NCBI RefSeq assembly: GCF_003668635.1
Contig: NZ_RCWH01000003.1
Span: 310,001-374,000 of the forward strand
From: Planomicrobium sp. Y74
Lineage (GTDB): Bacteria; Bacillota; Bacilli; Bacillales_A; Planococcaceae
DNA: 64,000 bases
Direction: 5' to 3'
A program made the position numbers and the translations under genes. The notes beneath the pieces were generated by a model that was given only the letters and a program-made list of their open reading frames with translations, was not told the origin of the DNA and made no database searches. Shown in pieces: positions 15,878 to 24,151 of this stretch; within the stretch, counting starts at the first letter, position 1, and each line of letters opens with the position of its first letter.

Positions 15878-16720
15878 ATGGCAGATTTGAAGATACTGGC
15901 TGAGCAGCTTGCGCGACTATATGCAGAAAATCCGAAAGTGGATGGAGTGCTGCTTGGCGGATCCGTTTCACGGGGATGGCAGGATCGTTATTCGGATATT
16001 GAATTACTGGTTTTCTGGAATGAACCGCCAGCAGATGAAGAAAGAAAAACACCCATAAACAAATCCAAAGGGACCGTCCTTGATTTTCATCCTTATGAAG
16101 ATGAAGAATGGTCCGAAACTTATATTACAGAAGGGGTAAAGCTCGAAATCAGCAATTTCCTGACTGCAACCATCCAGCGGTCTATCACTGACACAGTCGA
16201 GCTTTTTGATACCAATCCTGAAACGCAATGCATTTCGGCTGCAATCCAATATGGATCACCGCTCACAGGTGAATCGTTGATCAATGGAATGAAGCGCAGG
16301 GGCCATGATTATCCGGATGGTCTGAGAAGAGCAGTGATTAGAGCAAACGTCAACTTTGGCAGTCGCTGGAGCAATAGGGAAGCTTTGCTTTACCGGAAAG
16401 ACTTGCTGATGCTCCATAGGGTAATGGCTGATGCAGAAACAAAAATCATGTCGATTTTATTCGCGTTGAATCGTCAATACATTGTGCACCCAGGTTTTAA
16501 ATGGCAGCGGAATTCACTGGAGGGAATGGCCATTAAACCGGAAAACATAGAAGGCCGTATGGAATCCGTTTTTCTTGGAAATCCGCAGGACGCGATAAAA
16601 ATATTGGAAGAAATCATTCGCGAAGTTTTCATCCTTATCGGGAAGGAAATCCCTGACATGGATTTATCTGAGGCAATAATACAGACAGGGCGGGTGAGGC
16701 CGCGAAACGATAGTCGATGA
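15878..16720 (+). CDS. Nucleotidyltransferase-domain protein
   Basis: 280 residues. GGSVSRGWQDRYSDIEL (27-43) is the polymerase-beta-superfamily motif GGSxxRG-x-DxDxE-like with metal-binding Asp40 and Glu42. The remainder is helical, like the C-terminal domains of aminoglycoside adenylyltransferase or DUF4037-type proteins. It could be a minimal nucleotidyltransferase acting on a small molecule or tRNA-related substrate; no resistance function should be assumed. RBS TGGAGGAG is strong. The SDR gene begins 28 bp after its stop, so they are likely co-transcribed. Confidence 0.78.
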   Translation: MADLKILAEQLARLYAENPKVDGVLLGGSVSRGWQDRYSDIELLVFWNEPPADEERKTPINKSKGTVLDFHPYEDEEWSETYITEGVKLEISNFLTATIQRSITDTVELFDTNPETQCISAAIQYGSPLTGESLINGMKRRGHDYPDGLRRAVIRANVNFGSRWSNREALLYRKDLLMLHRVMADAETKIMSILFALNRQYIVHPGFKWQRNSLEGMAIKPENIEGRMESVFLGNPQDAIKILEEIIREVFILIGKEIPDMDLSEAIIQTGRVRPRNDSR

Positions 16721-16748
16721 AGTAAAAAGATTTGAGGAGGAAAATGGA

Positions 16749-17522
16749 ATGGGCCTATTAAATGGCAAGCTTGCCATCGTGACAGGTGCCAGTCGCCTGA
16801 ACGGCATCGGAGCTGCAATCTGCAAGGAACTGGCGGAGAACGGCTGCAATATCTTTTTCACTTATTGGACAGCGTATGATAATAGCATGCCCTGGAAAAT
16901 TGAATCGGACGAACCGGCCAGGTTGAAAGAGGAATTGGAGAGTTTCGGCGTGAAAGTGGCGTCTTTGGAAGTGGATCTGTCACAAACGGCAGAACTGGAA
17001 TCATTGCTTAAACAGGTGGAAAGCGAGAGCGGTCAAGCTGATATATTGGTGAACAACGCTGCCTATTCTACGGGTACCGGCTATTCCACTTTGACCATCG
17101 AAGAACTGGATCGGCATTACCGGGTGAATGTGCGTGCCACGACTATGCTGAGCATCGGTTTTGCCAAGCGCTTTACAAAAAAATCCGGCGGACGGATTAT
17201 CAACCTCACGTCAGGGCAGTCCAAAGGCCCGATGCCGGGAGAACTGGCTTACGCCACGACTAAAGGAGCGGTGGATGCTTTGACAATCACTTTGTCAGCG
17301 GAAGTTGCAACGCTTGGAATCACCGTCAATGCGGTGAATCCCGGTCCGACCGACAGCGGATGGATGACACCAGAAATACAAGATGCACTGCAGCCGCGGT
17401 TCCCATTCGGACGTCCAGGTGAACAGAAGGACGCGGCGAAATTAGTGAAATTCCTGGCAAGTGACGATGCCGCATGGATTACGGGTCAGATCATCCATTC
17501 GGAAGGCGGGTTTGTGCGGTAG
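16749..17522 (+). CDS. SDR-family oxidoreductase (FabG-like)
   Basis: 257 residues. The cofactor motif TGASRLNGIG (12-21) has an insertion compared with the usual TGxxxGIG. NNAA (102-105) replaces NNAG. Ser155, Tyr168 and Lys172 make up the active site. PGPTDSGWMTPEI follows. An extended loop at about residues 38-60 (TYWTAYDNSMPWKIESDEP) is seen in 3-ketoacyl reductase-like SDRs of Bacillales. RBS GAGGAGG. Substrate unknown. Confidence 0.88.
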   Translation: MGLLNGKLAIVTGASRLNGIGAAICKELAENGCNIFFTYWTAYDNSMPWKIESDEPARLKEELESFGVKVASLEVDLSQTAELESLLKQVESESGQADILVNNAAYSTGTGYSTLTIEELDRHYRVNVRATTMLSIGFAKRFTKKSGGRIINLTSGQSKGPMPGELAYATTKGAVDALTITLSAEVATLGITVNAVNPGPTDSGWMTPEIQDALQPRFPFGRPGEQKDAAKLVKFLASDDAAWITGQIIHSEGGFVR

Positions 17523-17600
17523 TCGGGAACTCATTCAGAAATGGGTGGGCATTGGATATAATAAGAAGCAAATGGCTTGTTTGAAAACGGAGGAAGTTCC

Positions 17601-18479
17601 ATGGGAAATTTTCAATTGATTTTTGATTATAGTTCGAATGCGAAATACAGGAATAGTTTTAACGAGCTTTCGAAACAGGTATTCGGGCTTGATTTCAGCA
17701 AATGGATCGAAGCAGGGTGTTGGAATGAGGATTACATTTGTTATTCCTATATTGACGGTGATCGGGTTGTCGCCAATGTATCCGTTAATAAGATGAGTCT
17801 CATTCTCAAAGGCAAAAATGTACAAGCGGTTCAATTGGGAACCGTGATGACTCATCCTGATTACCGGAAGCAGGGGTTGGCTGCTGAGCTGATGGAAATC
17901 GTCATTGCGAAATATGAAAAAGAATGCGATTTTATCTATCTTTTTGCAAATGATTCCGTATTGGAATTTTATCCGAAGTTTGGCTTTAATGCAGTAGAGG
18001 AGAGTCGCTTTGCAATGAAGCGGACTGCTTGGGAGTCAGCAGGAGATTATACTCTCCGAAAACTCGACGTAGAGAAAGATTTTGCCTTGTTAAAGGATTT
18101 TGCAGAGAAAAGAGTACCTGTCTCTACAGTATTAGGGATAAGAAACAATTCACACCTGCTGTGTTTCCACTTCCTGTTGGCATTTCCGGACTATCTGTAT
18201 TATGTGGAGGAGATGGATCTGATTGTGATTTTTGAAGAAACGGATGGTCAGCACCATGTCTATGACATAATCTCGAAAAGCGCAGTTGATGTAGATACCG
18301 TTCTCCAAAAGATTGTTTCGGAAGGGACGGAAAATATTCATCTTCATTTTACGCCCGAGTTTCAGAATGATGAAATTTATACTAATGAAAAAAGCACTGC
18401 AAGCGACAGATTGTTTATTCGGCAGGCATTGTTCGATTTTCCACGATATTTTGCATTCCCGATGACGTCTCATTCATAA
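17601..18479 (+). CDS. GNAT-family N-acetyltransferase
   Basis: 292 residues. The acetyl-CoA-binding region VQLGTVMTHPDYRKQGLAAELM (about residues 82-103) has the (R/Q)xxGx(G/A) signature. The C-terminal ~130 residues are longer than a single GNAT domain and may be a second degenerate or lipid-binding-like domain, as in Eis-type proteins. Start choice: ATG 17601 follows GGAGGAAG; the upstream TTG has no RBS. Substrate unknown. Confidence 0.83.
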   Translation: MGNFQLIFDYSSNAKYRNSFNELSKQVFGLDFSKWIEAGCWNEDYICYSYIDGDRVVANVSVNKMSLILKGKNVQAVQLGTVMTHPDYRKQGLAAELMEIVIAKYEKECDFIYLFANDSVLEFYPKFGFNAVEESRFAMKRTAWESAGDYTLRKLDVEKDFALLKDFAEKRVPVSTVLGIRNNSHLLCFHFLLAFPDYLYYVEEMDLIVIFEETDGQHHVYDIISKSAVDVDTVLQKIVSEGTENIHLHFTPEFQNDEIYTNEKSTASDRLFIRQALFDFPRYFAFPMTSHS

Positions 18480-18484
18480 AACGA

Positions 18485-18521
18485 AAAAGGAAAGCGCCGA
18501 TATAACAGGTGCTTTCCTTCT
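18485..18521. terminator. Bidirectional terminator
   Basis: AAGGAAAGCGCC (18487-18498) pairs, with one G-T pair, with GGTGCTTTCCTT (18508-18519), between convergent genes. Confidence 0.85.
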
Positions 18522-18531
18522 TCAATAAAAT

Positions 18532-19050
18532 TCATAACGGAAATTTAATGTCTAGGGTCTCACGCAATTCAGCGAAATCGCTCAGCAGCTCATTATGGTG
18601 GCTGATAATCTGCTCAGCGCTCATCGTGTCTGAATCCCATGTGCCGTGGGCATCTTTCGCGAGCGTCACATTGAATCCGTGTTTGCTGGCGCTTTGAGTA
18701 GTTGCGTCTATGCAATACTCAGTCTGGTTGCCGGCAATGACGAGATTCTGTATCCCCAGGTTTTTCAACTGCTCCAGCAATGCTGTTTCGTTGAATGAGT
18801 CCGGCGATTTTTTCTGGATGATTGCGTCTCCTGTTTCCGGCTGGATCGCCTTATGAATTTGCCAGAAATCTGTGCCTTCCACAAGACCTGCATCGTTATG
18901 CTGCACATAAATAACGGGCACGTCTGCTGAACGCGCTTTTTGAATCAGCGTTTGCAAATTCTCCAGCAATTTATCACTTTCATGGACGGGGTTGGCAGGT
19001 TCAAACATTTCGTTTTGGGCATCGATGATCAGCAAGGCCGTATTCGGCAT
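18532..19050 (-). CDS. Isochorismatase-family cysteine hydrolase
   Basis: 172 residues, the usual family length. Catalytic triad pattern: Asp in LLIIDAQNEMF (residue ~10), Lys in the IIQKKSPDSF segment, and Cys in VIAGNQTEYCIDATTQSA. These enzymes hydrolyse small amides such as nicotinamide or act on isochorismate-like molecules; the substrate cannot be set from sequence. It is divergent from the TPP riboswitch unit, with no obvious link. RBS GGAGACGG. Confidence 0.88.
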   Translation of the reverse strand: MPNTALLIIDAQNEMFEPANPVHESDKLLENLQTLIQKARSADVPVIYVQHNDAGLVEGTDFWQIHKAIQPETGDAIIQKKSPDSFNETALLEQLKNLGIQNLVIAGNQTEYCIDATTQSASKHGFNVTLAKDAHGTWDSDTMSAEQIISHHNELLSDFAELRETLDIKFPL

Positions 19051-19184
19051 AGGACCGTCTCCTCTTCATATACTGTTTTTGTTTTATTCGACAGCCGCGT
19101 TTCAATACCTTCTTGAACAATGACAATAAAAAAGAGGTTTGTTTTTCTGTTACCTTGTGATAGGATTTGGTTAACAACTAAATT

Positions 19185-19276
19185 TTGCACTGGGGGAGCC
19201 GCTTTTTGGGCTGAGACAAGCATTGCTTGGACCCTTTGAACCTGATCTGGATTATGCCGGCGGAGGGAAGTGGCAA
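19185..19276 (+). promoter_or_regulatory. TPP riboswitch (THI element) aptamer
   Basis: All conserved pieces of the thiamine-pyrophosphate aptamer are present in order: CTGGGGGAGCC (19190-19200), GGGCTGAGA (19208-19216), ACCCTTTGAACCTGATC, then CTGG-TTATGCCGGCGGAGGGAAGTGG elements. P1 forms between TTGCACT (19185-19191) and AGTGGCAA (19269-19276). The variable P3 arm is short (CAAGCATTGCTTGG). It is on the plus strand, 90 bp ahead of lipM, with a terminator in between. No thiamine gene is next to it. Confidence 0.95.
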
Positions 19277-19306
19277 CTGCATACTTATTGTGATGCAACC
19301 ACTCTG

Positions 19307-19344
19307 CACTGCTGTCCATTTCTATGGAAGCTGTGTATTTTTTT
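19307..19344 (+). terminator. Riboswitch expression-platform terminator
   Basis: CAC-T-GCT-GT-CCAT / ATGG-A-AGC-T-GTG stem with a 4-base loop, followed by TATTTTTTT. Between aptamer and terminator, GTGG..TGCAT (19270-19281) can pair with ATGCA.CCAC (19293-19302). This competes with P1 and fits a TPP-controlled fold switch. Stem quality is moderate. Confidence 0.65.
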
Positions 19345-19366
19345 GTGCAAAAAAGGGGGAGAAGCG

Positions 19367-20191
19367 ATGGGAGAAACATGGGGATTTATCGATTCAGGCC
19401 ATAACAGCCCAGCGTTCAATATGGCTTTGGATGAGTTGATGCTGGAATGGCTAAGCAAAGGGGAAATCGGTCCCACCATCCGATTTTACGGCTGGTCACC
19501 TGCGGGCATTTCAATCGGCCGTTTTCAGGATGCCGATAAAAAAATCGACTTTCAGCAGGCATCAGCCTACGGAGCGAAAATCGTCCGCAGGCAGACGGGC
19601 GGACGCGCTGTGCTGCATGATCAGGAATTGACATACAGTGTAGTGGTTCCGGAAACTCATCCGGCCATGCCGCGTTCTGTAAAGGAAGCTTATCTAGTCA
19701 TTTCAAAAGGTTTATTGGAAGGCTTCAGGGAACTTGGAATCGACGCAGAATTTGCGATACCGGAAACATCGATTGAAAAGACGGAGTCGGCGGTCTGCTT
19801 CGATAAATCTTCCTGGTACGAACTGCTGGTTGATGGCAAAAAAGCAGCAGGCAGTGCCCAAATGAGAAGAAAAGGCATGATATTACAGCATGGTTCGATT
19901 CCGATTGAAATTGACAGCGTGAAGTTATTCGATTTATTCAGTTATCCTTCACCTGGAATAAAACAGCGCGCAAGGGATGCTTTCAAAGATAAGGCCATAT
20001 CCATCAACGCGGCGACTGGTCAATCGTTTGATTTTGACAGAGTGAAGGATGCTTTCAAAAAGGGATTCGAACAAGGGCTCGGCATTAAATTGGAACCGCT
20101 TATGCTGTCGGAGGCGAGGTTGCTGGAAATCAGCCAATTAGCGGAAACGAAGTATAAAAATCTTGATTGGAGTCACTCAACTGAAAAATAG
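19367..20191 (+). CDS. lipM: Octanoyltransferase LipM
   Basis: 274 residues of the biotin/lipoate ligase-like fold. RRQTGGRAVLHD (74-85) forms the substrate pocket. Cys144 in AVCFDKSSWYEL matches the catalytic Cys of LipM, and Lys159 in DGKKAAGSAQ the conserved Lys. The whole sequence resembles B. subtilis LipM, which moves octanoate from acyl carrier protein to GcvH. Start choice: ATG 19367 after AGGGGGAG; frames opening inside the riboswitch are not genes. lipA follows 11 bp later, so both steps of lipoate synthesis form one operon. Control by the upstream TPP riboswitch is the odd point. A LipL amidotransferase is not in the window. Confidence 0.93.
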   Translation: MGETWGFIDSGHNSPAFNMALDELMLEWLSKGEIGPTIRFYGWSPAGISIGRFQDADKKIDFQQASAYGAKIVRRQTGGRAVLHDQELTYSVVVPETHPAMPRSVKEAYLVISKGLLEGFRELGIDAEFAIPETSIEKTESAVCFDKSSWYELLVDGKKAAGSAQMRRKGMILQHGSIPIEIDSVKLFDLFSYPSPGIKQRARDAFKDKAISINAATGQSFDFDRVKDAFKKGFEQGLGIKLEPLMLSEARLLEISQLAETKYKNLDWSHSTEK

Positions 20192-20202
20192 GAGGAGTTT
20201 AA

Positions 20203-21147
20203 ATGTCAAAACAAGAAGAATATATACGGAAACCGGATTGGCTGAAGGTGAAAATCAACACGAACGAATCGTTTACCGGGCTCAAGAAATTGATGCGGGA
20301 GAAAAAGCTGAACACGGTGTGTGAAGAAGCGAGATGCCCGAATATCCACGAGTGCTGGAGTGAACGCAAAACCGCTACCTTCATGATTCTTGGAGATACC
20401 TGCACGAGAGGATGCCGGTTCTGTGCAGTCAAAACAGGTTTGCCGAATGAACTTGATCTGGGCGAACCGGAACGCGTAGCGGAATCTGTAGAAATTATGG
20501 GCTTGAAGCATGTCGTGGTGACAGCAGTTGCCCGGGATGACCTGAATGACGGGGGCGCAGCTGTTTTTGCGGAGACGGTACGGGCCATCCGAAGAAGGAT
20601 GCCGGCAACGACAGTGGAAATTCTGCCTTCTGATATGAAAGGCGATTACGAAAGTCTCCACACGTTGATGGACAGTGCGCCGGATATTTTCAACCATAAT
20701 ATTGAAACCGTCAGACGCCTGACGAAGCGGGTGCGTGCCCGGGCGATGTATGACCGGTCTCTGCAATTGCTGGAGCGGGTTAAAGAAATTGCGCCGAACA
20801 CACCGACGAAATCGAGCATCATGGTCGGGCTTGGTGAAACGAAGGAAGAAATCATTGAAACGATGGATGATCTGCGTGCGCACAATGTTGATATCATGGC
20901 GATCGGCCAGTATCTGCAGCCGACCAAGAAACATTTGAATGTGGAACGCTATTACCATCCGGATGAATTCGCGGAGCTGAAAGAAATTGCTTTGTCGAAA
21001 GGCTTCAGCCATTGCGAAGCAGGGCCGATGGTACGTTCATCCTATCATGCGGACGAACAGGTCAATGCGACCTCGGCACAGCGCCGCATCAATTACATGA
21101 AAGGCTACGAGTCGCAAGGCAAGAAGCTGGAAGTGGAATCTTTTTAA
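20203..21147 (+). CDS. lipA: Lipoyl synthase
   Basis: 314 residues. A radical-SAM enzyme that inserts two sulfurs into octanoyl groups. The auxiliary cluster ligands are Cys40, Cys45 and Cys51 (CxxxxCxxxxxC), with the conserved RSSYHADE serine near the C-terminus. The SAM cluster is CTRGCRFC with Cys67, Cys71 and Cys74. RBS AGGAGGAG. It is the second gene of the lipM-lipA operon and ends at a strong terminator. Full length and intact. Confidence 0.97.
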   Translation: MSKQEEYIRKPDWLKVKINTNESFTGLKKLMREKKLNTVCEEARCPNIHECWSERKTATFMILGDTCTRGCRFCAVKTGLPNELDLGEPERVAESVEIMGLKHVVVTAVARDDLNDGGAAVFAETVRAIRRRMPATTVEILPSDMKGDYESLHTLMDSAPDIFNHNIETVRRLTKRVRARAMYDRSLQLLERVKEIAPNTPTKSSIMVGLGETKEEIIETMDDLRAHNVDIMAIGQYLQPTKKHLNVERYYHPDEFAELKEIALSKGFSHCEAGPMVRSSYHADEQVNATSAQRRINYMKGYESQGKKLEVESF

Positions 21148-21158
21148 GTTATAATGTG

Positions 21159-21190
21159 ACAAGCCATCGCATATGCGGTGGCTTTTTTCT
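21159..21190 (+). terminator. Intrinsic terminator after lipA
   Basis: AAGCCATCGC-ATAT-GCGGTGGCTT hairpin (21161-21184) followed by six T. Confidence 0.92.
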
Positions 21191-21205
21191 CTGGTTTTGT
21201 GCTTA

Positions 21206-21285
21206 GCACAAATAAAATCTGAGCTGCGCAAATAAATTCCACTCAGCGCAAACAAATCCGATTCTCCGCAAACAAACCCACCCTG
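21206..21285. repeat. Array of 20-nt degenerate repeats (core GCGCAAAYAAA)
   Basis: GCACAAATAAAA, GCGCAAATAAAT, GCGCAAACAAAT and CCGCAAACAAAC start at 21206, 21226, 21246 and 21266, exactly 20 nt apart, each followed by 8 variable bases. The array lies between the lipA terminator and the terminator of the convergent DUF2975 gene. The same family recurs at 55013-55112. Confidence 0.92.
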
Positions 21286-21348
21286 TTTCGTAAAAACAGG
21301 AGAGAATAGCCTCTAGTCGTCCATAAAAGAAGAAAAAATTCAACACCT

Positions 21349-21384
21349 ATAGTAAAGGTCACCATATTCGGTGACCTTTACTAT
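21349..21384. terminator. Strong bidirectional hairpin terminator
   Basis: A perfect 15-bp stem, ATAGTAAAGGTCACC (21349-21363) with its complement 21370-21384, ahead of the DUF2975 stop. The T run is weak, but the position at the 3' end of the minus-strand gene fits. Confidence 0.75.
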
Positions 21385-21403
21385 TTTCCGCTTAATTTTA
21401 CCG

Positions 21404-21889
21404 TTAAACCGTTAAGTCGTTTTCGGATTTTATCCGTATGGCGTCCTGCAATAGTTTCTGGAGCACTGCAGCAAAGACTGCGACGACCAGCGAGGCGAAA
21501 ATGATGAACAAGCCCATAACGATTGCCGGCGCGTCATCTGCCATAGTCAGCATATAAAGGAAAGGCATCTCAAGCAGATAGACAATGATGATGGCAATTG
21601 CACAACGCTTGATGTTTTGGATTGCCTTTACCGAAAGGGTGGAAAATGCCTGATTGCGATCAATATACCCAAGGAGTTTCAGAGATTGATACAGCGCAAT
21701 GAAGAATGGAATCATTCCGATATACATGCCGATCAACAGCGGATATTGCAGGTTTTCAAGTTCCGGCAGAGCCCAGTACGGCGAATTGGGATCGAATCTG
21801 GACAAGCCGTAGATGCACACTGCGAGCACGGGAAGACCGATGAGAAAGACAGCGGCTTTTAAGACAGCGGTTGAACTTCGTTTCATCAT
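21404..21889 (-). CDS. DUF2975-like integral membrane protein
   Basis: 161 residues with four TM segments (about 11-29, 49-68, 92-112, 122-145) and a polar loop GYIDRNQAFSTLSVKAIQNIKRCA. This matches the DUF2975 layout, where the loop (F/S)xxSVKxLKxI is conserved. In other Bacillales these genes pair with a small Xre/YozG HTH gene; none is seen here. Start choice: GAGG places ATG 21889 rather than the upstream GTG. An AT-rich palindrome lies 42 bp upstream. Function unknown. Confidence 0.75.
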   Translation of the reverse strand: MMKRSSTAVLKAAVFLIGLPVLAVCIYGLSRFDPNSPYWALPELENLQYPLLIGMYIGMIPFFIALYQSLKLLGYIDRNQAFSTLSVKAIQNIKRCAIAIIIVYLLEMPFLYMLTMADDAPAIVMGLFIIFASLVVAVFAAVLQKLLQDAIRIKSENDLTV

Positions 21890-21930
21890 AAGCACCTCAT
21901 TAAATAATGTTGTTAATGAGATAATACACC

Positions 21931-21957
21931 ATTATTTATTGAATATCAATAAATAAT
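21931..21957. promoter_or_regulatory. AT-rich palindrome upstream of the DUF2975 gene
   Basis: ATTATTTATTG (21931-21941), 5-base spacer, CAATAAATAAT (21947-21957): perfect 11-bp arms in the promoter region of a minus-strand gene. A second weaker repeat (ATTAA..TTAAT) lies at 21899-21917. It is a candidate regulator site. Confidence 0.5.
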
Positions 21958-22000
21958 TATCTTAATTTAATGTTTAATTATTGTTCAGCTAGTCATATAC

Positions 22001-22507
22001 TTATAGGTATTTTTGCAGCCCCTTATAAATATCCACGATTTCATCCTGTTTAATCCGCACGAGCCCACTCGACGATGGCGCAACAAATTCAGCGATTCCC
22101 GGGATGATCGGCTCGACCTGTTCTCCCCATGGGACCACTCGCTTTTTGCTGTATTGCTGGTATACACCTTTACCGACAAAGCAGACGGCTGCCGGCTGAT
22201 AACGCTGAATCTTTTTCTTCAGTTTTTCTGCCCCGATCCGATATTCCTCCTTAGAAATCTCGGCTGCTTCTTTGGTCGGGCGGGCTACGATATTCGTCAA
22301 GCCGAGGCCGAGCTCCAGCAGCTTGCTGTTTTCATCAGGACGGAACTTCCGGGGCGTCACTCCTGCCTGATGGAGGATCTTCCAGAAACGGTTATTTGGA
22401 TTCGCGTAATGATATCCAGTTTCGGACGAGCGGATACTGGGATTGAAGCCGACAAATAATATCTTCAAACCGGGTTGTATGTAATCAGGAATCGGTTCTA
22501 AATGCAA
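22001..22507 (-). CDS. mug: G:T/U mismatch-specific DNA glycosylase
   Basis: 168 residues. LKILFVGFNPSIRSSETGYHYANPNNRFW is the MUG/TDG active-site region: GFNP is the catalytic motif with Asn, and HYANPNNRFW the base-flipping neighbour. It removes uracil or thymine from mispairs. Start choice: the strong AAAGGAGGAG box (22514-22523) places a TTG start at 22507 with 6-base spacing; the longer frame from 22537 starts upstream of the RBS. Single gene. Confidence 0.9.
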   Translation of the reverse strand: MHLEPIPDYIQPGLKILFVGFNPSIRSSETGYHYANPNNRFWKILHQAGVTPRKFRPDENSKLLELGLGLTNIVARPTKEAAEISKEEYRIGAEKLKKKIQRYQPAAVCFVGKGVYQQYSKKRVVPWGEQVEPIIPGIAEFVAPSSSGLVRIKQDEIVDIYKGLQKYL

Positions 22508-22700
22508 TACGAACTCCTCCTTTAATTGAATTAGCATATATTTATCATACCTGATTTGAATAAAGCAAATACCGAAGGCGAATAAAGTCCTTCTTCCTGT
22601 TTATGGAAGTTCCAAAGTACTGATTTTTCATAAAAACGGAACCCTCATTATCTATAAACGTATCTGAACGGTAGAATTAGTTCAGGAGGATTGATTTTTT

Positions 22701-24098
22701 ATGAAACTTACCAAGGCGAAATGGTTGATGCTAATTAGTGTATTGCTCCTGGCAATCCTTGTCGGTTGCTCAAAAACGGATGAAGAAGCGGCTGCAAAGA
22801 AAGAACCCGCAGAAGAAAAGCAGGAAACGGCAGCGGAAGAAAATAATAAAGAGCCAGCTACAAAGCCGGCGGAAACTGTAGAAAGCGATATTCCGGTAGC
22901 AGCCATACATAACGTTGAAGAGATGGTTAAAGAAAAAGGGAAGTACGTTCCCAATAAAATGAGCGATCAGCAAAAAGAGGATTTATATAAGGAGCTGAAA
23001 GGAGCACCTGACGGGATGACAGGAGAAGCAGCCTATTCACTCGCAGTATCTTTACTGGCGGCGGATGTTGAAGAAGCAGCCACAATCATAAACGAAGTGG
23101 ACCCGGTCATTAAAATCAATTCGGCGACGCCGGAAGATGAAATTGATATTCCGGACACAGAAACTGTCAATGTAGCAATTCTGCTGGACGCAAGTGGCAG
23201 TATGGCCGGAGAAGTGAGCGGCGGCCAAAAGATGAAACTGGCCAAGTCAGCAATTCAAAAATATGCTTCCGACCTGCCGGAAGGCTCGAATATTATGCTG
23301 CGAGTCTACGGACATGAAGGAACCGGCACGGACGCTGACAAAGCGATGTCCTGTGCCAGCAATGAAGTCGTCTACAATCTCGGAACTTATGATGAAAAGA
23401 AATTTACGGAATCGCTCGAGCAATTTGATCCAGCTGGATGGACGCCATTGGCAGGGGCCATCGAAGCCGCTGAAGCAGATTTGAAAGAGCAAAAGGGTGA
23501 AAATGTGCGCAATGTGGTTTACGTTGTAAGTGATGGCATTGAAACATGCGACGGCGATCCGGTTGCTGCTGCTGCTTCGTTAAACGAATCTGATATCCAG
23601 GCAGAAGTAAATATTATCGGATTTGATGTGGACAATGAAGGGCAGAAACAATTGGAAGAAGTGGCAAAAGCAGGGGAAGGACAATACAAATCGGTTTATT
23701 CCGAAAGTGAATTGAACGAATATCTGGAACAGGAATACAGCCGCCTCTATTGGGAATGGCTGGCTTGGGGGAATGATCGCAAACTGGAGATCCTGTCACA
23801 AAGCAACGATATCTACGGAGAGCTTCTGGCAGCCAACAATGATGTCAGTTTTCTGTCACTGGCTTCAAAAAATGAAATGTATGCCATACACTATGATTTG
23901 AAAGAACTTGAAAAATTCAAGGATGAAGAAGCCGTGGACCGGTATCTTGAACTGATCGATACAAGATATGAAACAGTCCGACAGCATTTCAGGCAGGAAT
24001 CGGAACGCAAAGATGAGACCCGCAAAGAAGTTTATGAAAAGCTTCGTGAACAAGTAGACCAGCTCGAAGAAGAGAAAATGGACGAATACAAATCCTGA
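22701..24098 (+). CDS. VWA-domain lipoprotein
   Basis: 465 residues. Signal peptide with lipobox LVGC, so lipid-anchored at Cys23. A Glu/Ala/Lys-rich linker (24-65) follows. The von Willebrand A domain at about 156-350 has an intact MIDAS motif DASGS (163-167), with further Thr (TPLAGA) and Asp (VSDGIE). The C-terminal ~90 residues are charged and helical (likely coiled coil). Extracytoplasmic metal-dependent ligand binding is expected; the partner is unknown. RBS AGGAGG. It ends at a strong terminator and stands alone. B. subtilis YwmC/YwmD-like proteins may be relatives, but I am not certain. Confidence 0.87.
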   Translation: MKLTKAKWLMLISVLLLAILVGCSKTDEEAAAKKEPAEEKQETAAEENNKEPATKPAETVESDIPVAAIHNVEEMVKEKGKYVPNKMSDQQKEDLYKELKGAPDGMTGEAAYSLAVSLLAADVEEAATIINEVDPVIKINSATPEDEIDIPDTETVNVAILLDASGSMAGEVSGGQKMKLAKSAIQKYASDLPEGSNIMLRVYGHEGTGTDADKAMSCASNEVVYNLGTYDEKKFTESLEQFDPAGWTPLAGAIEAAEADLKEQKGENVRNVVYVVSDGIETCDGDPVAAAASLNESDIQAEVNIIGFDVDNEGQKQLEEVAKAGEGQYKSVYSESELNEYLEQEYSRLYWEWLAWGNDRKLEILSQSNDIYGELLAANNDVSFLSLASKNEMYAIHYDLKELEKFKDEEAVDRYLELIDTRYETVRQHFRQESERKDETRKEVYEKLREQVDQLEEEKMDEYKS

Positions 24099-24104
24099 TC
24101 AAAG

Positions 24105-24144
24105 AAAGCCAGCCTCCTGGATTTATCCGGGTGGCTGGCTTTTA
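24105..24144. terminator. Terminator between convergent genes
   Basis: AAAGCCAGCC (24105-24114) pairs with GGCTGGCTTT (24133-24142), with inner pairing of TCCTGGAT and ATCCGGG. Confidence 0.88.
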
Positions 24145-24151
24145 CTGATTA

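Noticed and set aside
15878..16720. Aminoglycoside resistance nucleotidyltransferase
   Set aside because: The nucleotidyltransferase motif alone does not show drug modification; the gene sits in a chromosomal, non-mobile setting.
19223..19366. N-terminal extension of lipM starting inside the riboswitch
   Set aside because: The frame runs through the aptamer and terminator; ATG 19367 has a proper RBS and matches the LipM start.
20206..21012. 268-aa minus-strand open frame inside lipA
   Set aside because: Antisense shadow of lipA with no family motif.
21206..21285. CRISPR array
   Set aside because: Units are 20 nt with a degenerate 12-nt core; real CRISPR repeats are longer and near-identical, with spacers over 25 nt, and no cas gene is present. 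The same holds for the arrays at 7864, 13778, 42996 and 55013.
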